Part shown: positions 1 to 10,327 of the stretch, piece by piece
Numbering within the stretch: the first letter of the stretch is position 1
Layout of the letters: every line of letters begins with the position of its first letter
NCBI GenBank assembly: GCA_021292165.1
Contig: CM037878.1
Span: 249,664,968-249,728,967 of the forward strand
Direction: 5' to 3'
Length of the DNA: 64,000 nucleotides
Source: Shinisaurus crocodilurus
Taxonomy: Eukaryota; Chordata; Lepidosauria; Squamata; Shinisauridae
The notes under the pieces: generated by a model
Seen by the model: only the letters and a program-made list of their open reading frames with translations
Database searches by the model: none
What the model was told of the DNA's origin: nothing
Position numbers and translations under genes: made by a program

Positions 1-660
1 GAGAGAAGGTGCTCTCTCAAGTATGCTGGTCCCAAGTTGGAGGAGAGGTAGACTCATGGAGGAGGGACAGACCTTTCCACAGTCTCACTTTAACTCTCCT
101 TAAAGACTTGTAGCATGGACAGTTGGTTAGGCAAGTGGGTGAAGACTGATCCTGTGGCTAAGCAGAATACAAAGGGCTAAACTAGATGATACATTAAATG
201 TGTCACATCTAGCAGAGTCTACCCCGTTTTTTAAATTACTTTAAGTGTGCAGGTCCTTGATCCAGATTAGGACCACTGAGTGCAGGTAGAGGGGGATTAA
301 ACCTTCACAACCAGCCTCTTACCCTGTAAATTCAGCCCTTCCAAAACTCCACTGGCACCATACAGTGAGATCAGCTTTCAGCGTTGGGTATCAGCTTTCA
401 GCGTTGGGGCTTCTGCAAGGCTCTCTGAACAGCTTCCTCTGCTCCTCCCGATTCTTCAGCACTCCACCACTACACACACAACCAACTACCAACAACAACC
501 ACCCTTCAGTCTGCATTTGCTAGTCTTAAATACTTTTCTAGCACCAAACTCCATGGGCTGCAGACCTCATGTTTAATTGGTAGCACCTGGGCTGTTGTGC
601 AGTGTCATTCCTCTGGCCTGAAGCCAGCAAGTTGCTGAAGATTGCATCAGCCTGGCTAGC
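1..660. other. unique non-coding sequence
   Basis: I see no coding similarity, repeat family or RNA gene here. A 17-bp direct repeat (tcagctttcagcgttgg) occurs twice near 370-405, with no wider structure. Confidence 0.5.
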
Positions 661-689
661 AGCCAACTCACAATTTAAGCAAGGTCATG

Positions 690-780
690 CCTTGCTATTA
701 CAGAGCAAAATACAGGGTATAATACCATACAGAGCATAATACAGAGCATAGTATCATACAAAGCATAATACAGGGCATTG
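690..780. repeat. imperfect short tandem repeat (about 15 bp unit)
   Basis: Variants of the motif atacagagcata recur about five times with small changes. This is a short degenerate minisatellite. The 64-codon minus ORF over it is a by-product of the repeat. Confidence 0.6.
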
Positions 781-819
781 AGGCAGGACTGTTGTGCAAC
801 ACTGCACTCCTCACCATCT

Positions 820-892
820 TCCGCAACTCCCATTACAGAGTTGTAGGCCAAAAACATCTGGGGACTCAAGGTTGGAGAACACTGCTTTAGAA
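820..892 (-). mobile_element. hAT-type MITE end fragment
   Basis: The segment reads, on the minus strand, as an end of the form CAGTG-TTCTCCAACCTT followed by a stretch containing CCCAGATGTTTTTGGCC. This resembles a common reptile non-autonomous hAT end. The same sequence recurs at 3528-3585. Only one terminus is recognisable, so the copy is probably truncated. Confidence 0.5.
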
Positions 893-899
893 CATGTGA

Positions 900-2690
900 A
901 CGGAGCTATCGACTTTTGACACAGTAGGATTGCCATCATGCTGCAAAAAGGAATCATTATGATCTGGCTGTGCTTTTTCTTCCTACTTAATGCTGCTGCA
1001 ACTGTTTAGTATTCATGTTTTGATGGATTCTCCAGCAAACATTTAAATTCTATACTGTTGTATTCATGGGTGTGTGTTTTTTAGTCTGGCACTTTCTAGG
1101 ATTTGTTGTTTTGCATTCTCATTATAGTTAGCTATCTTCTTATTAACTTCGTTTATCCTCCAGAGTACCTTCTATTTATTTGTTCCATTTATTATGCTTT
1201 TATCCCACACAACAGAAAATTCAGCATAGCTTAAATGATGCTCCCAGGCATCTCCCATCTGAGAACTGATCACATTGACAGCATTTAGTGTCAACAAAGC
1301 TGAAGTATCAGGTGCTCCCCAACCAGGAAGTTGACCACTTTCTCTTTCAATCTGTCCGATAAGATAAGCTATTGGCTCACAAAATCTCATACTTCAGACA
1401 ATCAGGTGATCTCTGAAGTGCCATGGCACTTCTTCTTTTAGTTGTCACACATAAAGCTGTACTGTATGCAGCCTCCCGGAGCAGATACCCTTCCCATCAA
1501 AGGCTATTGAAGTTGGTTTATTCCTCTTTGTTCACTGTACATTTTCAGGATTTGATGTAATAGCTTTCGAAAGCAAAACTGACTTTGCTAAATTCTGCAG
1601 TTCAAGGCAAAAGCACAGAGCTCGTCTCAGCTGTCACCCTCTTTGTCTCCCAGACAATCTCAAGACACACGGTCAGTTTTTCATGCTGTAGCTCAAAAAA
1701 GAGCTTTCAAGAGCAACTTTCAGAAGCTAAGACAAGAGAGATTCCCAAATCGCATCACGACGCAGACCAGCCGCTTGGAAATTTGTTGTACAGAAACAGA
1801 GGGAGAGACTGAAACACAAATGCATCCCTGTTTCAAACCAATGGTTCTTGTGTGCTCTTTAGTCAACTGGAATTCCACCGTGGCTCACAATTAGAAACAA
1901 TCCTTCCAGATAAATAAACAAGCTAACACCAGACTCAGATGCGAGACACTGTTGTCCTATGCTATTAAAGTGAAATAATCAAAGTCCCAAAGTGGTTTAG
2001 AAAAACAATTCAATGGAGAAGGATTACCAAGCGCCTCTTCAGTTAACACTCAGCATTGAGAAACTTGCTGTTGTTCCAGGGAGACCAGTCTGCTGGGAAA
2101 CCATTTCTCTTGGAATCTACACATCTCTCTGGCCATTCTTGCACTCATGCTAGAGACATTAGCATGATAATTAGGAAAGCAGAGCCCAATTTTGCAGCTC
2201 TGTTTCCCACTATAATCAAACATGCATAGTCCCCCTGCTCCATTATTTTTGGCTTCAATTCCATTTTTCTTTCTGCTTTCTCCAGTGTAACCTAGATCTC
2301 TGGGAAGAGGAAGCTGGAAGTTTCAAATTCATTGTGTTATTTCCAAGGAGAATTTCACTTCACTGGTTTTATATCATGACATAACTTGGTCAAAGAGAAG
2401 TGCAACCTTTACGAACCAAGAATCTGTAACTGCAGATTGACCTTGCCACTTTTTTTTTTTATTGCTGTTAGCAATTGCTGCTACTATGTACCATTCATTC
2501 AGCCACTCTTTAAAAATGCTGTGCTACATCACTTCTACAGTATCCCTGTCAATTCCTGTTGAGCCTCTACTGCTGTTTTACATTTATAGAGTACCGACAA
2601 TAGATTAGGCTCTGGATAGAACATAGAAGTGACATGGGGCATCAGCCAGCCAAAGTTATGCACTTTTAAACTTAATTCCTATAAATTTCA
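900..2690. other. unique, AT-leaning non-coding sequence
   Basis: Both strands show no recognisable protein similarity. The short overlapping ORFs at 1585-1894 lack any family feature. A homopolymer T run lies near 2450. No repeat family was recognised. Confidence 0.45.
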
Positions 2691-2699
2691 GAGGCATAT

Positions 2700-3010
2700 G
2701 TTGAACTCTGCCACTTGAACCAATTGGACTTAAAGGTCCTTAACTGCCATTGTGCACCATTCAGAAACTACTGAATGCAAAATGCAGCAGCAGCATGTTT
2801 TCGAACTGGAACCAGATGAATGGGGCACATCTTACCAGTTTTAGAGTAGCTACCTTGGCTTCTGGTCTATTTCAGGGCAAAATTCAGAGGACTGTTTTGA
2901 ACCTATAAAGATCAAAATGGTTTAGGATTAGGGTACCTAAAAGGCTACCTGCTCCCAGATGAACTTATCCCAACTTGGGCCCCAGAGGCCAGGATCTATG
3001 TACCTGTGGC
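2700..3010 (+). pseudogene. old L2-clade LINE ORF2 C-terminal relic
   Basis: Conceptual translation across stops gives the L2 signature order: Q-N-A-A-A, a G-T-R block, H-I-L-P-V-L-E, L-P-W-L-L-V, F-R-A-K-F, then G-L-G-Y-L and L-L-P-D-E-L. These match the conserved post-RT tail of L2 elements seen more cleanly at 31483-31980 and 33457-34011. Several stops show it is a dead fragment. Confidence 0.7.
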
Positions 3011-3059
3011 GTAACCCCACAATTCAGTTCCCTGGTGTATGTCTGCTTTAGTATATTTA

Positions 3060-3290
3060 GTGAGTATAGAATGTTGAACTGAGTGGGTGTGGTTTGTGAT
3101 GTCTTAGAAAGGGTGGGGGGAGGGGTATATAAGGAGTGTTTGAGTGATGTCAGAGTTAAGGCAGTTAGTGTGTTATGGGAGAGTGTTTGGAGTGTGGGGA
3201 GAGTTGGGAGTTGGGGAGTTAGGTTAGTTGGATTATTCGTGTCTTGTCTGAGGAGTGAAAGTATTTAGAATTATAGGGACTTAGGTTAAT
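3060..3290. other. purine/GT-rich low-complexity sequence
   Basis: A G-rich stretch with repeated gttag/gagtg motifs and a tatataagg string near 3126. It loosely resembles the G-rich 5' half of the LTR-like segment at 59.55-60.17 kb, but the match is too weak to call it an LTR. The TATA-like string alone is not evidence for a promoter. Confidence 0.3.
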
Positions 3291-3524
3291 TACAAAGTGT
3301 TTGGTGTAGGCAGGTTTAATGTCTGGAACTAAGATTTTGATAATTAACATAAACTTATTTTTTATTTTGTTTGCTACCCAAATCCTACGTGTCAGCTTGG
3401 CGTTATTAACCTGCTTTACTTTTAAATCTACACACACACCTTTGTACCAACAGCATCATAAATTTAAGCTTGCCAGTATTAATATTTTCCCTCATTAGTA
3501 GGGGAAAGGTATGCTGGTTGGGGC

Positions 3525-3587
3525 ATGCTGAGAGTTTTAGGCCAAAAACATCTGGGGACCCAAGCTTGGAGAACACTGGGTTAATGA
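3525..3587 (-). mobile_element. hAT-type MITE end fragment
   Basis: Near-identical to the end at 820-892: ttttaggccaaaaacatctg, then ggggacc and ggagaacactg. One end only. Confidence 0.5.
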
Positions 3588-3899
3588 GTCCAGATGGATT
3601 CCTGAGGTCTCTGGGGGAGTTAGTTTCCAGCTAACATGGCTGGTGGTTCTGCCAAGGCTCTGTTTGGTATGAGGAGTAGACATGGGCCATCAATATGATT
3701 GCTCCTAGGTGCCCCCATCCGAACTGCAGCACCCATTTAGCTCAGTGGTATTCTGGGGCGTTCTAGGTAATAAAATGTTTGGGCCAATGGATACAGCACC
3801 CATGATGGAAGTCTCAGGACAAGTACAACCGAACGCAGGCTACCACTCGTGTTGAAGCGTGTTCTGCAGTGGTGGTAGTGGCGATTGCATTGGCACAAA

Positions 3900-4443
3900 C
3901 CTGGTACGAGGAGCTTTTTCGAGTAAGAAGCAGCAGGAAGCAGCTTGTGTTGCCCCTCGGTCCAGGGAAGCCCTCTGTGGCCAGTTTGTAGTACATTTTA
4001 CAGATCAAATCATGAACAGCCCCTCCAGCATAGACTCCTCCATAAAGGTAGCCAGTGTACCATTTAGTCGGGTTGCTATGGATACCTTCCAGCTCATTCA
4101 GCATAAGGATCCTGGCAGATGGCTTGGTGGGCTGAGGCCTACCACCGTCTTGGCTTGTGAAGGCTGCCAGAGCTGGCTTATTGAGATGGGTCTCCAAGGT
4201 GGTCAATGCCTCCTTGAGGGAAGGTGCAGTCCCCACTGTTGTGAAGGAGGCAGCAGTGCAATCTCCGGGGGGGGGGGGAGAGAAACCATCTACTCTTGAT
4301 CCTGCATGCCTGAATAACTACTGTTCAGCATCAAAGGTGGTGGAATGGGTGGTGACATCTCAGCTCCAAGCAGTTCTGGGTGATACCGTTCCAGTCTGGC
4401 TTCCAGCCTGGTTTTGTGAATGGCAAAGTCTTGGACACTCTGG
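3900..4443 (+). pseudogene. L2 LINE fragment: linker and N-terminal reverse transcriptase
   Basis: Read across frameshifts, the plus strand gives F-V-V-H-F-T-D-Q-I, then R-P-T-T with C-Q-S-W-L-I, then A-S-L-R-E-G-A-V-P with an E-A-A-V block, then C-L-N-N-Y, K-V-V-E-W-V-V-T-S-Q-L-Q-A-V-L. This is the order of the L2 ORF2 region between endonuclease and RT fingers, also present in the minus-strand L2 at 20.0-20.4 kb. A run of G at 4266-4279 breaks the frame. The fragment ends where 5S-like sequence begins. Confidence 0.75.
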
Positions 4444-4547
4444 TAACATCTGAACAGCCTGATCTCGTCTGATCTCAGAAGCTAAGCAGGGTCAGGCCTG
4501 GTTAGTACTTGGATGGGTGACCACCTTTGAATACCAGGTGCTATAGT
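4443..4547 (+). pseudogene. 5S rRNA-like pseudogene / 5S-derived SINE head
   Basis: About 100 bp align by eye with vertebrate 5S rRNA, from the ...CTGAAC... region to GGTGCTATAG, including gaagctaagcagggtcaggc and ggttagtacttggatggg. The internal promoter region (A box, intermediate element, C box) is largely kept. Most differences are CpG to TpG or CpA, as expected from decay of a methylated copy. The 5' end of 5S is missing or replaced. A tRNA-derived SINE follows after about 6 bp, so this may be the head of a chimeric SINE rather than an isolated pseudogene. Confidence 0.85.
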
Positions 4548-4552
4548 ACTTG

Positions 4553-4755
4553 GATGGGACCATAGCTCAGTGTGAGAGAGCACCTGCTTAGCATGCAGAA
4601 GGTCCCGGGTTCGATCCTTGGCCTACAGGTAGGGCTTGGAAAGGATCCGGCCTGAAACCCTGGAGAGCCGCTGCCGGTCAGTGTCGGCAGTACTGGGTTA
4701 GATGGACCAATGGTCTGACTCAGTATAAGTCAGCTTCCTCTGTTCCTATGATGGG
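4553..4755 (+). mobile_element. tRNA-derived SINE (second squamate-type family)
   Basis: It starts with a tRNA-like head: an A-box-like tagctcagtgtg, the anticodon-arm-like segment, and a perfect B box ggttcgatcc. The body follows with cctgaaaccctggagagc and tagatggaccaatggtctga, then the tail cttcctctgttcctatgatg. The same body occurs at 53107-53300 and a head fragment on the minus strand at 42770-42845. Pol III transcription of the source is inferred from the boxes. Confidence 0.85.
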
Positions 4756-5044
4756 CAGTGGTAGCAGTTCCTGGACTATTGAGTAGCTTTCGGTACCATC
4801 AACCAGGGCACTCCTTCTGAGTTGACTTGTAGGGGTGGGGTTATAGGCACAGAGGAGGGGGGGTTCCCAGAAGGCAGGAATACTGTTCCTCTCACTGGCA
4901 TTTGGCATATGGGGAGCCTCGGGATTCTACCTTGTCCCCCATGCTGTTTAAGATTTATACAAAAATGTTGGAAGAGGTTATATGGAGTTGAGATCACTCT
5001 CATTTCCAGCAACTAGTTCTAGGGAAAACAGCTAAGTCTGGGGC

Positions 5045-5110
5045 TCCTTAAAGAATAGCAAATTTATTAGGACATAAACTTTTGTGTACTGCAGTCCACT
5101 TCATCAAAAG
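5045..5110 (+). repeat. dispersed repeat fragment (cacttcatca family)
   Basis: The sequence aatttattaggacataaact, then cagtccacttcatcaaaagcatg, resembles the pieces at 45716-45850 and 51088-51185 (cttaaaggctaac, ttattatggcataagctttt, cagatgcatg). The family is widespread in reptiles, but I cannot name its class. Confidence 0.45.
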
Positions 5111-5284
5111 CATGCTGAAATGATGTTCAGAGATCGTTCTGGTATGGATGAAGACAAACAAATGGAAATGTTATCCAGGCAAGATTGTTTGGGAGTTCCA
5201 TATGAACATACTAGAGCCTTAAGATTGGCACCTGAAGTCTCTATCTGACCCTTATTGAAGATCACGTTAGTGAGAGCTAGGGAC

Positions 5285-5480
5285 ATAACAGGGCCTTCAT
5301 CGTGTTGGCTCTTCAGTCATGGAATTCCCTCTTCAGGGAGCTTTTCAGCTCCCTCTCTTCCAGTCTTGGCACAGGTTGAAAATCTCTAGATCACAAGGCC
5401 TTTGGTGATTACACTTATTCTGCCTCTCATACATGCTTGTTTTCTGTTATCAATTTTTATTTGTACTTGTTTATGATCTT
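5285..5480 (+). pseudogene. L2 LINE 3'-terminal relic
   Basis: Translation gives R-A-F-I-V-L-A, W-N-S-L, F-R-E-L and L-S-S-S-L-G-T-G. This fits the L2 C-terminal pattern in which W-N-S-L-P is followed by a leucine-rich F-K...L-K-T block. An AT-rich 3' region follows. It may be part of the same insertion as 3900-4443, now split by other repeats. Confidence 0.5.
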
Positions 5481-5486
5481 AATATT

Positions 5487-5696
5487 GGGCACTATCCAAT
5501 CAGACACTAACACTAACATAAATAATGTCACACTAGCATGAGGGACCTCTAGTGCAACGCCAATAGCGTTAGCTGGGCAACGGGTTTTGCATGGAATTCT
5601 GTCGTGCCAGCTAATATTATTTCCATGGGGCTAGAGGTCCCTTATGTTAGCGGCACATCATTTACGTTAGCACCAGTGTCTGATTGGATACTGCCC
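5487..5696. mobile_element. hairpin MITE (gggca...tgccc termini)
   Basis: A 210-bp element whose arms are inverted repeats of each other. The left arm runs gggcactatccaatcagaca to gggacctctag, and the right arm ctagaggtccc to tgtctgattggatactgccc. The flanks carry the same 3 bp (att, 5484-5486 and 5697-5699), a candidate target duplication. A 3-bp duplication is reminiscent of PIF/Harbinger, but ATT is not the classic TWA target, so the superfamily is open. Confidence 0.7.
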
Positions 5697-5715
5697 ATTG
5701 TTTTAGTCAATTTTC

Positions 5716-6005
5716 TGAGGGTGCAATCCTATGGCGTCTAGACGGCCATAGGATAATTCAGAGCATCAACCTCGGAGGTTGGAGCTGGGATGCCGAATTT
5801 GGAGCGCCCTCCCCCCCACCTTCGCAGCCAGCACGGAAAAAGCTGCACTGGCTGCGACTCCGGGGTTGGGGGAGTGACCTCAGAGGCGGGTGTTTGCGGG
5901 AAGGGAGGGGAAGTACCGCATATGCAGTATCCTGGCTGTACCTTAGCCTCCTCTCCTCGCGCTCCGAAGTGCCATACTTAGATGGCCGTCTAAGTGGTTT
6001 GCACA
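5716..6005. mobile_element. probable inverted-repeat DNA element
   Basis: The ends are imperfect inverted repeats: gtgcaatcctatggcgtcta at the left and gtctaagtggtttgcac at the right. The interior is GC-rich with no transposase. It begins about 20 bp after the hairpin MITE and is followed by the CpG-rich foldback fragment. The short ORFs on both strands follow the GC content. Confidence 0.5.
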
Positions 6006-6023
6006 ATGGGAGGAGCGTGGGGC

Positions 6024-6230
6024 CCGTAGGGATGTATGAGAGCTTCTCACCAGGCACAAGTGAGGCCCGAATCGTGCCTGCTCATGCCCGCGCGGGCTCT
6101 CCGCCTCGAGCGCGGGCCTACCTTAAGGCTCTCCTCTCCACGGAGAGCCGGCCGCACCGGCCGTGCTGGTCCTGTTGCGTCACTTCCGTCGTGCTGGACC
6201 CCCACGCTCTGTTTTTGGCAGGGGAAACCA
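6024..6230 (+). mobile_element. CpG-rich foldback family, 5' partial copy
   Basis: It starts with tagggatgt like the other copies. It then carries the family order: gcccg/gcctgctcatgcccg, cgcgggcctacct, ctcctctccacggagagccg, ggtcctgttgcgtcacttcc, gctggacccccacgctctg. The copy stops after the first palindrome arm, so the second arm and 3' end are missing. Confidence 0.65.
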
Positions 6231-6235
6231 AATAG

Positions 6236-6375
6236 ATTTTTGTAAACCCTAGAATAAGCCATGGCTTAGCAGGGTGGTTAAGGAGACTCTCTTCCGGGTT
6301 CCGCGCGACAAGCTAAGCCACAGTAGGAATTAATCTACTGAGGCTTAGCGTGTCGTGTGAACCCAGTCATAGCGG
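6236..6375. repeat. imperfect hairpin repeat
   Basis: Two arms, gttccgcgcgacaagctaag (then ccacagtag) and ctactgaggcttagcg (then tgtcgtgtgaaccc), face each other across gaattaat. They form an imperfect foldback. No transposase or clear target duplication is visible. Confidence 0.5.
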
Positions 6376-7440
6376 GCAGATGAGATTAGCAGGAGAGCAG
6401 GTGAGAGACCCAGCAGAATGGAAGGCCCTCAAAGAGGAGAAGGCTCTTTTGGGAGATGGTCAGGGCTTCTAACACTCCCGTCTCCTGGCGCAGGGCAGCC
6501 CCAGCAAGAGGCTCTGGAGGCTTGTCTCAGACCGCAAGCTCCCCAACCAACAGCCTTCCCGGAGTGGCGAAAACGGGAGGTTTCCTTTCTCTGGAGAGGC
6601 CGTTGACATCACAGAAGCCAGTCATCAACAGCAAAAGGCCAGATGAACGGCTACCACTGAGGGCATGAAAATGTAGAGAATGACGTTGTCAGGCAACCTG
6701 AAGAAGTTCCATGGCTAGAAGCTGGGAGGAAGACCCCGTGGGTATGGCCTGAGCAATATTATATTTGTGGGAACTTTACTACCCTTATAACCTGTCTCTG
6801 GATTCTTTCTAGGCTAAATGGAGAAAAGGGTTGAAACAGCAGCGGAGAATTGGAAAGGACTTAAGCGAGTGATGCTGTACCTTGGGGGGCGGTGCGGGGG
6901 AGCCGCTGCTGCGCAGCCTCCTTTTGACCAGCTGTCATTCATTGCACTGAAGTTTACATAAGATAATTTCCTGGAGGGCCCTTTACCTACAAAGCCCTCT
7001 TTCGTCTAGGATGTGGACACTTTAAAAATGGCCTCTTCTGTTCGGTGTCCTGTTTGGAGTTGAGGGCTTGGATCTTTTCCGACCATCTCCAAGTGTCAAA
7101 TGCCTCATTATCACAGTGGTCTCGTGCATCTTAGGCACAGTATAAACAAGCAACCAAATATATTCTAGCAAGAAGAGAACAAAGGCAGACATATTTCTTG
7201 CTTGAAGATCTGTTGTATTGTTTGCAAACTGCTCTCGGGGGGGGGGGGGTTCATAGGATTTTCTGCACTTTGTAAAAATAATGATGTTGCTGTTGTTGTT
7301 TTTTAAGTCAATAAAAAGCTACAGTATTTATGAGTTGGTAATGTATTTGAGCTTGAACTGGTGAAGGTATTGTGAGTGGGTGGATAGGCAGGAGAGAAAT
7401 GTTAGCCTTGATTTGTGAAAGTGGGGGTCTTACACGTTTA
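6376..7440. other. unique non-coding sequence with a G run
   Basis: No coding or repeat family is recognised. A poly-G run sits at about 7238-7249. The short ORFs at 6418-6668 lie in two overlapping frames and show no domain. Confidence 0.4.
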
Positions 7441-7445
7441 TATGA

Positions 7446-7446
<1 letters not shown>

Positions 7447-7506
<60 letters not shown>
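7447..7506. repeat. (TG)n(GA)n compound microsatellite
   Basis: An uninterrupted TG tract runs directly into a GA tract. The ORFs on both strands here (VCVCV.../SLSL.../HTHT...) are artefacts of the repeat. Confidence 0.97.
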
Positions 7507-7508
<2 letters not shown>

Positions 7509-7824
7509 AATAGCTGACTTCCTTCTTTTCTACCTTCCCTCTCCCCCTGCCCCCCCCTTTATGGTAGTTGTGTGGGGGATTACACAGGCAGAGCATTCTG
7601 GGAAATGAATATAGCCCTCCTCTCCATGGCCTTCCAAAAATTCCAAGCAAATTAGATTGTGCTTTTGAATTTGGGTTTGGAGGGGATGAAGAGAGCAAGA
7701 CATTTTTATTGCTACAAAAAGACTTCTGGTGCCTTAAATATGAGACCCTTAAACATCATGGTTTCTACCTCTGCGAGTTCTGAAACCCCACAAGAACTCT
7801 TCTTTTGTGAGTGTGCTGTAACAG

Positions 7825-7890
7825 ATTAAGGCTGCAATCCTGCACATGCTTACTTTGGAGTAAAACCGGTTGGGTCGAATTGTATTGTAA
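7825..7890. repeat. fragment of the short hairpin repeat (gcaatcct...acttact)
   Basis: The string gctgcaatcctgcacatgct, then tactttggagtaaa, matches one arm of the approximately 95-bp hairpin repeat best preserved at 44811-44908. Confidence 0.5.
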
Positions 7891-8054
7891 TGTAGCTAAC
7901 CCACCCACCCCCGTGGAATGCAGTGCATCCTCATTTTAGGAAAGAGCCATTTTGTGTCTGAACCCCCAACATTTTTAATAGATCCTTCAAAAAATGCCTC
8001 TTGGAGCCCTGTGTCCAAGCTCTGGGGCCAGTCAGGTTTACAAATGTACTGAGC

Positions 8055-8112
8055 TAAGAACAAAGGAAGAACCACGCTGGATCAGACCAAATGTCCATCG
8101 AGTCCAGTGCTT
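8055..8112 (-). mobile_element. CR1-like LINE 3'-end fragment
   Basis: The sequence gaagaaccacgctggatcag, then accaaatgtccatcgagtcc, is the reverse complement of the LINE 3' tail seen on the plus strand at 26540-26590 (tggactagatggcccttggc, ctgatccagcaggg). It is very short. Confidence 0.55.
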
Positions 8113-8848
8113 GGTTTGCAATGATTTGATCTTGGTACCTAGGAATTAAAAATGTCCCCTCATCAAAATGTCCCCACTTTGTACAAAGCTTTTCCCTTTT
8201 TTTTTTTTTTTTTTTAAAGGTTCTGGTCTCTTAAGAATTGGAAAATTATTTTTCAGCTGTGTGTAAACTTAGTAGGACTACTTTACACCTTTTGTGTTTG
8301 CTTTGTGGAGGCTTCTCTCCCCTCCCTTTGAAGCACTTTGAAAAGGGGCAAGGAATCTTCCTAGATTGGTCCCAAGTTTTGTAAAATGGCTAATAGAATC
8401 AGGTTTGGCTTTCATGACAATGCAGCATTTTGAGACTGGGTTTATACATGTCTCTCCCCCAACTATCACCAGGCAGCAGCCAATCCATCAGGCTCCCTGA
8501 ACTGTCTCCATCTCAGGTGGCCATTATCACTTTCAGAATTGGGACCTGCCTTTGCTTTTCTTCCTCCTCCCTCCCCACCCCTCTTTCCCTTAGTGCTCCC
8601 TTTTCCAGGGTAAGCCTGAGGGCTGCGACTGCCAGGCTGCTTTTTATTGACGTAAAGGCCACTCTAGAAGCCCTTTTCAGTTGAAGAGTGGGATGAAGAG
8701 GCTTAAAGAAATAAATAACTTGTCCTATAATCCCAGCCGGAGCATTCAGCAGAACCTTTGGCCAATTCTATTTAAGCATGTACTAAGAAACATCGTCCTT
8801 TGTATGAAGTGGCTGCACTGTAACTTTCAAATAGGAGGCTGCAGAATA

Positions 8849-9098
8849 CAGTAATACCTTGGATTGCAAGTAACTTGGTTTGAGAGCGTTTTGCAAGACA
8901 AGCAAATTTTTAAAAAATTATTTAAATTTTTTTTACTTTATATACAAGCAACGTCTTGCAATACAAGTACTGTAGTACGGCTTAAATTAAAAATCTCTGT
9001 ACAAATTTTTTTGGGGGAATTTCGTTTTGATATAAGAGTGTTTTGGATTACAAGCACGTTTCCGGAACGAATTATGCTCTCAATCCAAGGCATGACTG
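8849..9098. mobile_element. pogo/Tigger-like MITE with TA target duplication
   Basis: A 250-bp element with inverted ends cagtaataccttggattg and caatccaaggcatgactg, flanked by TA on both sides (8847-8848 and 9099-9100). It has AT-rich arms and the internal string cgtttccggaacgaatt. No transposase ORF is present. A second copy lies in the opposite orientation at 48108-48358. The end shape resembles Tc1/mariner-pogo (Tigger) MITEs known from amniotes. Confidence 0.8.
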
Positions 9099-9236
9099 TA
9101 TATTGCAATGTTTAGAAAGTGTAAACAGCCTTCAGTATATAGATTCTGAAGAATTATTGCCCTTAAAGTCTCTCATAGCATTGCTACAGAGAAAGGAGAA
9201 AAGCAAAAAGGAAGGAGAGAGAGAATTATTTGGATG

Positions 9237-9312
9237 TTGATTTATTCAAGGTATTCATATACTGCTTTTCAGACTGAACTCACAAAGCAGTTTACACGAA
9301 ATTATTAAACAA
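9237..9312 (-). mobile_element. L2-like LINE 3' tail
   Basis: Reverse complement of a LINE 3' end: ttgatttattcaaggtattc, atactgcttttcagac, aaagcagtttac. Such tails end many L2 copies in this window. Confidence 0.45.
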
Positions 9313-9584
9313 TAAAATCAATAAAATTATGCAATCAAACAAAAAAGACAAGCAATTATTTGTCTTGGAGAAGCTGATTCTGGTTCTCCTCTCCGCAGGG
9401 CAAGATGGGAGTGTGCATACCAGTGTGCCACCCTCCAGTGGAACTTGGAAACTCTGTGCCCATGAAATCCACACACAGAATCCCCACACCTGCTGACATT
9501 CACAGAGGACTCGACCCATCCACGGCCATTCTATTCCAGGCAAAATTCTGTGGGGCACCTTTGATGCATTGCTCATAGAACAGG

Positions 9585-10170
9585 GGAATCATAGAATTCT
9601 AGAGGCGGAAGAGGCCATTGAGGTCATCACGGACAACCCCCTGCTCTGTGCAGGAATCCAGTCTCAAGCATCCCTGACAGATGGCTGTCCAGACTCTGCT
9701 TGAAGACCTCCAGCGACAGAGAGCCCACCACGTCCACAGGCAGTTGGTTCCCTTCTCTGACTGCTGTGATGGTTAGGACGTTATTCCTGAGGTTCAGCCG
9801 AAATCTGCCTTCCTGTAATTTAGGTCCCTATCTTGTGTCTTCGATGACAGATGGCACGTTGTGGCCTCTTCTCTGTGACATCCATCTTTCCTCATAGGAC
9901 TAATTTTCTAGTCTCCTGATTATCTTTGTTGCCCTTCTCCAAGCTCAATCCAATTTAGATTAATCCATCTTCAAGCGTGGTGATCAAACCAGGACACAGT
10001 ATTCAAGGTGCGCTCTGACTAGAGCAGAGGACACTGGAACCATCACTTCCCGTAATTTTGTAATTACGCTTCCATTAATACAACCTAAAATTGCATTTGC
10101 CTTCTTTGCAGAGCACTTGATGCTCCTTTACTGTCTTAGCTTCCACACTGCCTGTCCTCGAGCATCAGCC
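9585..10170 (-). pseudogene. CR1 LINE, antisense 3' part
   Basis: It begins with the reversed CR1 3' tail (aatcatagaattctagag...ccccctgctctgtgcagga). It reads on the minus strand through the CR1 ORF2 C-terminus. The block around 9920-10020 translates on the minus strand as a degraded V-R-x-H-L-E-Y-C-V, followed by a degraded V-Q-R-R-A-T block. The same segment is cleaner at 23859-24481. It is broken by many stops and 5'-truncated at about 10170. Confidence 0.8.
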
Positions 10171-10327
10171 TCTGAGGAATCGCCAATTTCAGATGACCAC
10201 TCAGTGCCCCGACAGGCACACCCCACCCCTGGGTACTTGCGACTCCTCCTGCCCTAGAAGAGATTACTTAGGCTGCCTGGACATCCCACTGGTTGCTTTC
10301 CCATCGTGGTTTCTGGAGGTGTTCCCT

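Noticed and set aside
3120..3135. TATA-box-like string tatataagg as a promoter
   Set aside because: A single match in a G-rich low-complexity region with no gene downstream.
4443..4547. Functional 5S rRNA gene
   Set aside because: The 5' part is missing, CpG sites are decayed, and there is no terminator T run at the proper place or gene cluster.
5758..6262. Overlapping GC-rich ORFs on both strands (up to 183 codons)
   Set aside because: Open frames expected from high GC in DNA-transposon sequence. No homology signature.
7438..7698. ORFs over the TG/GA tract
   Set aside because: Low-complexity translation of a microsatellite on both strands.
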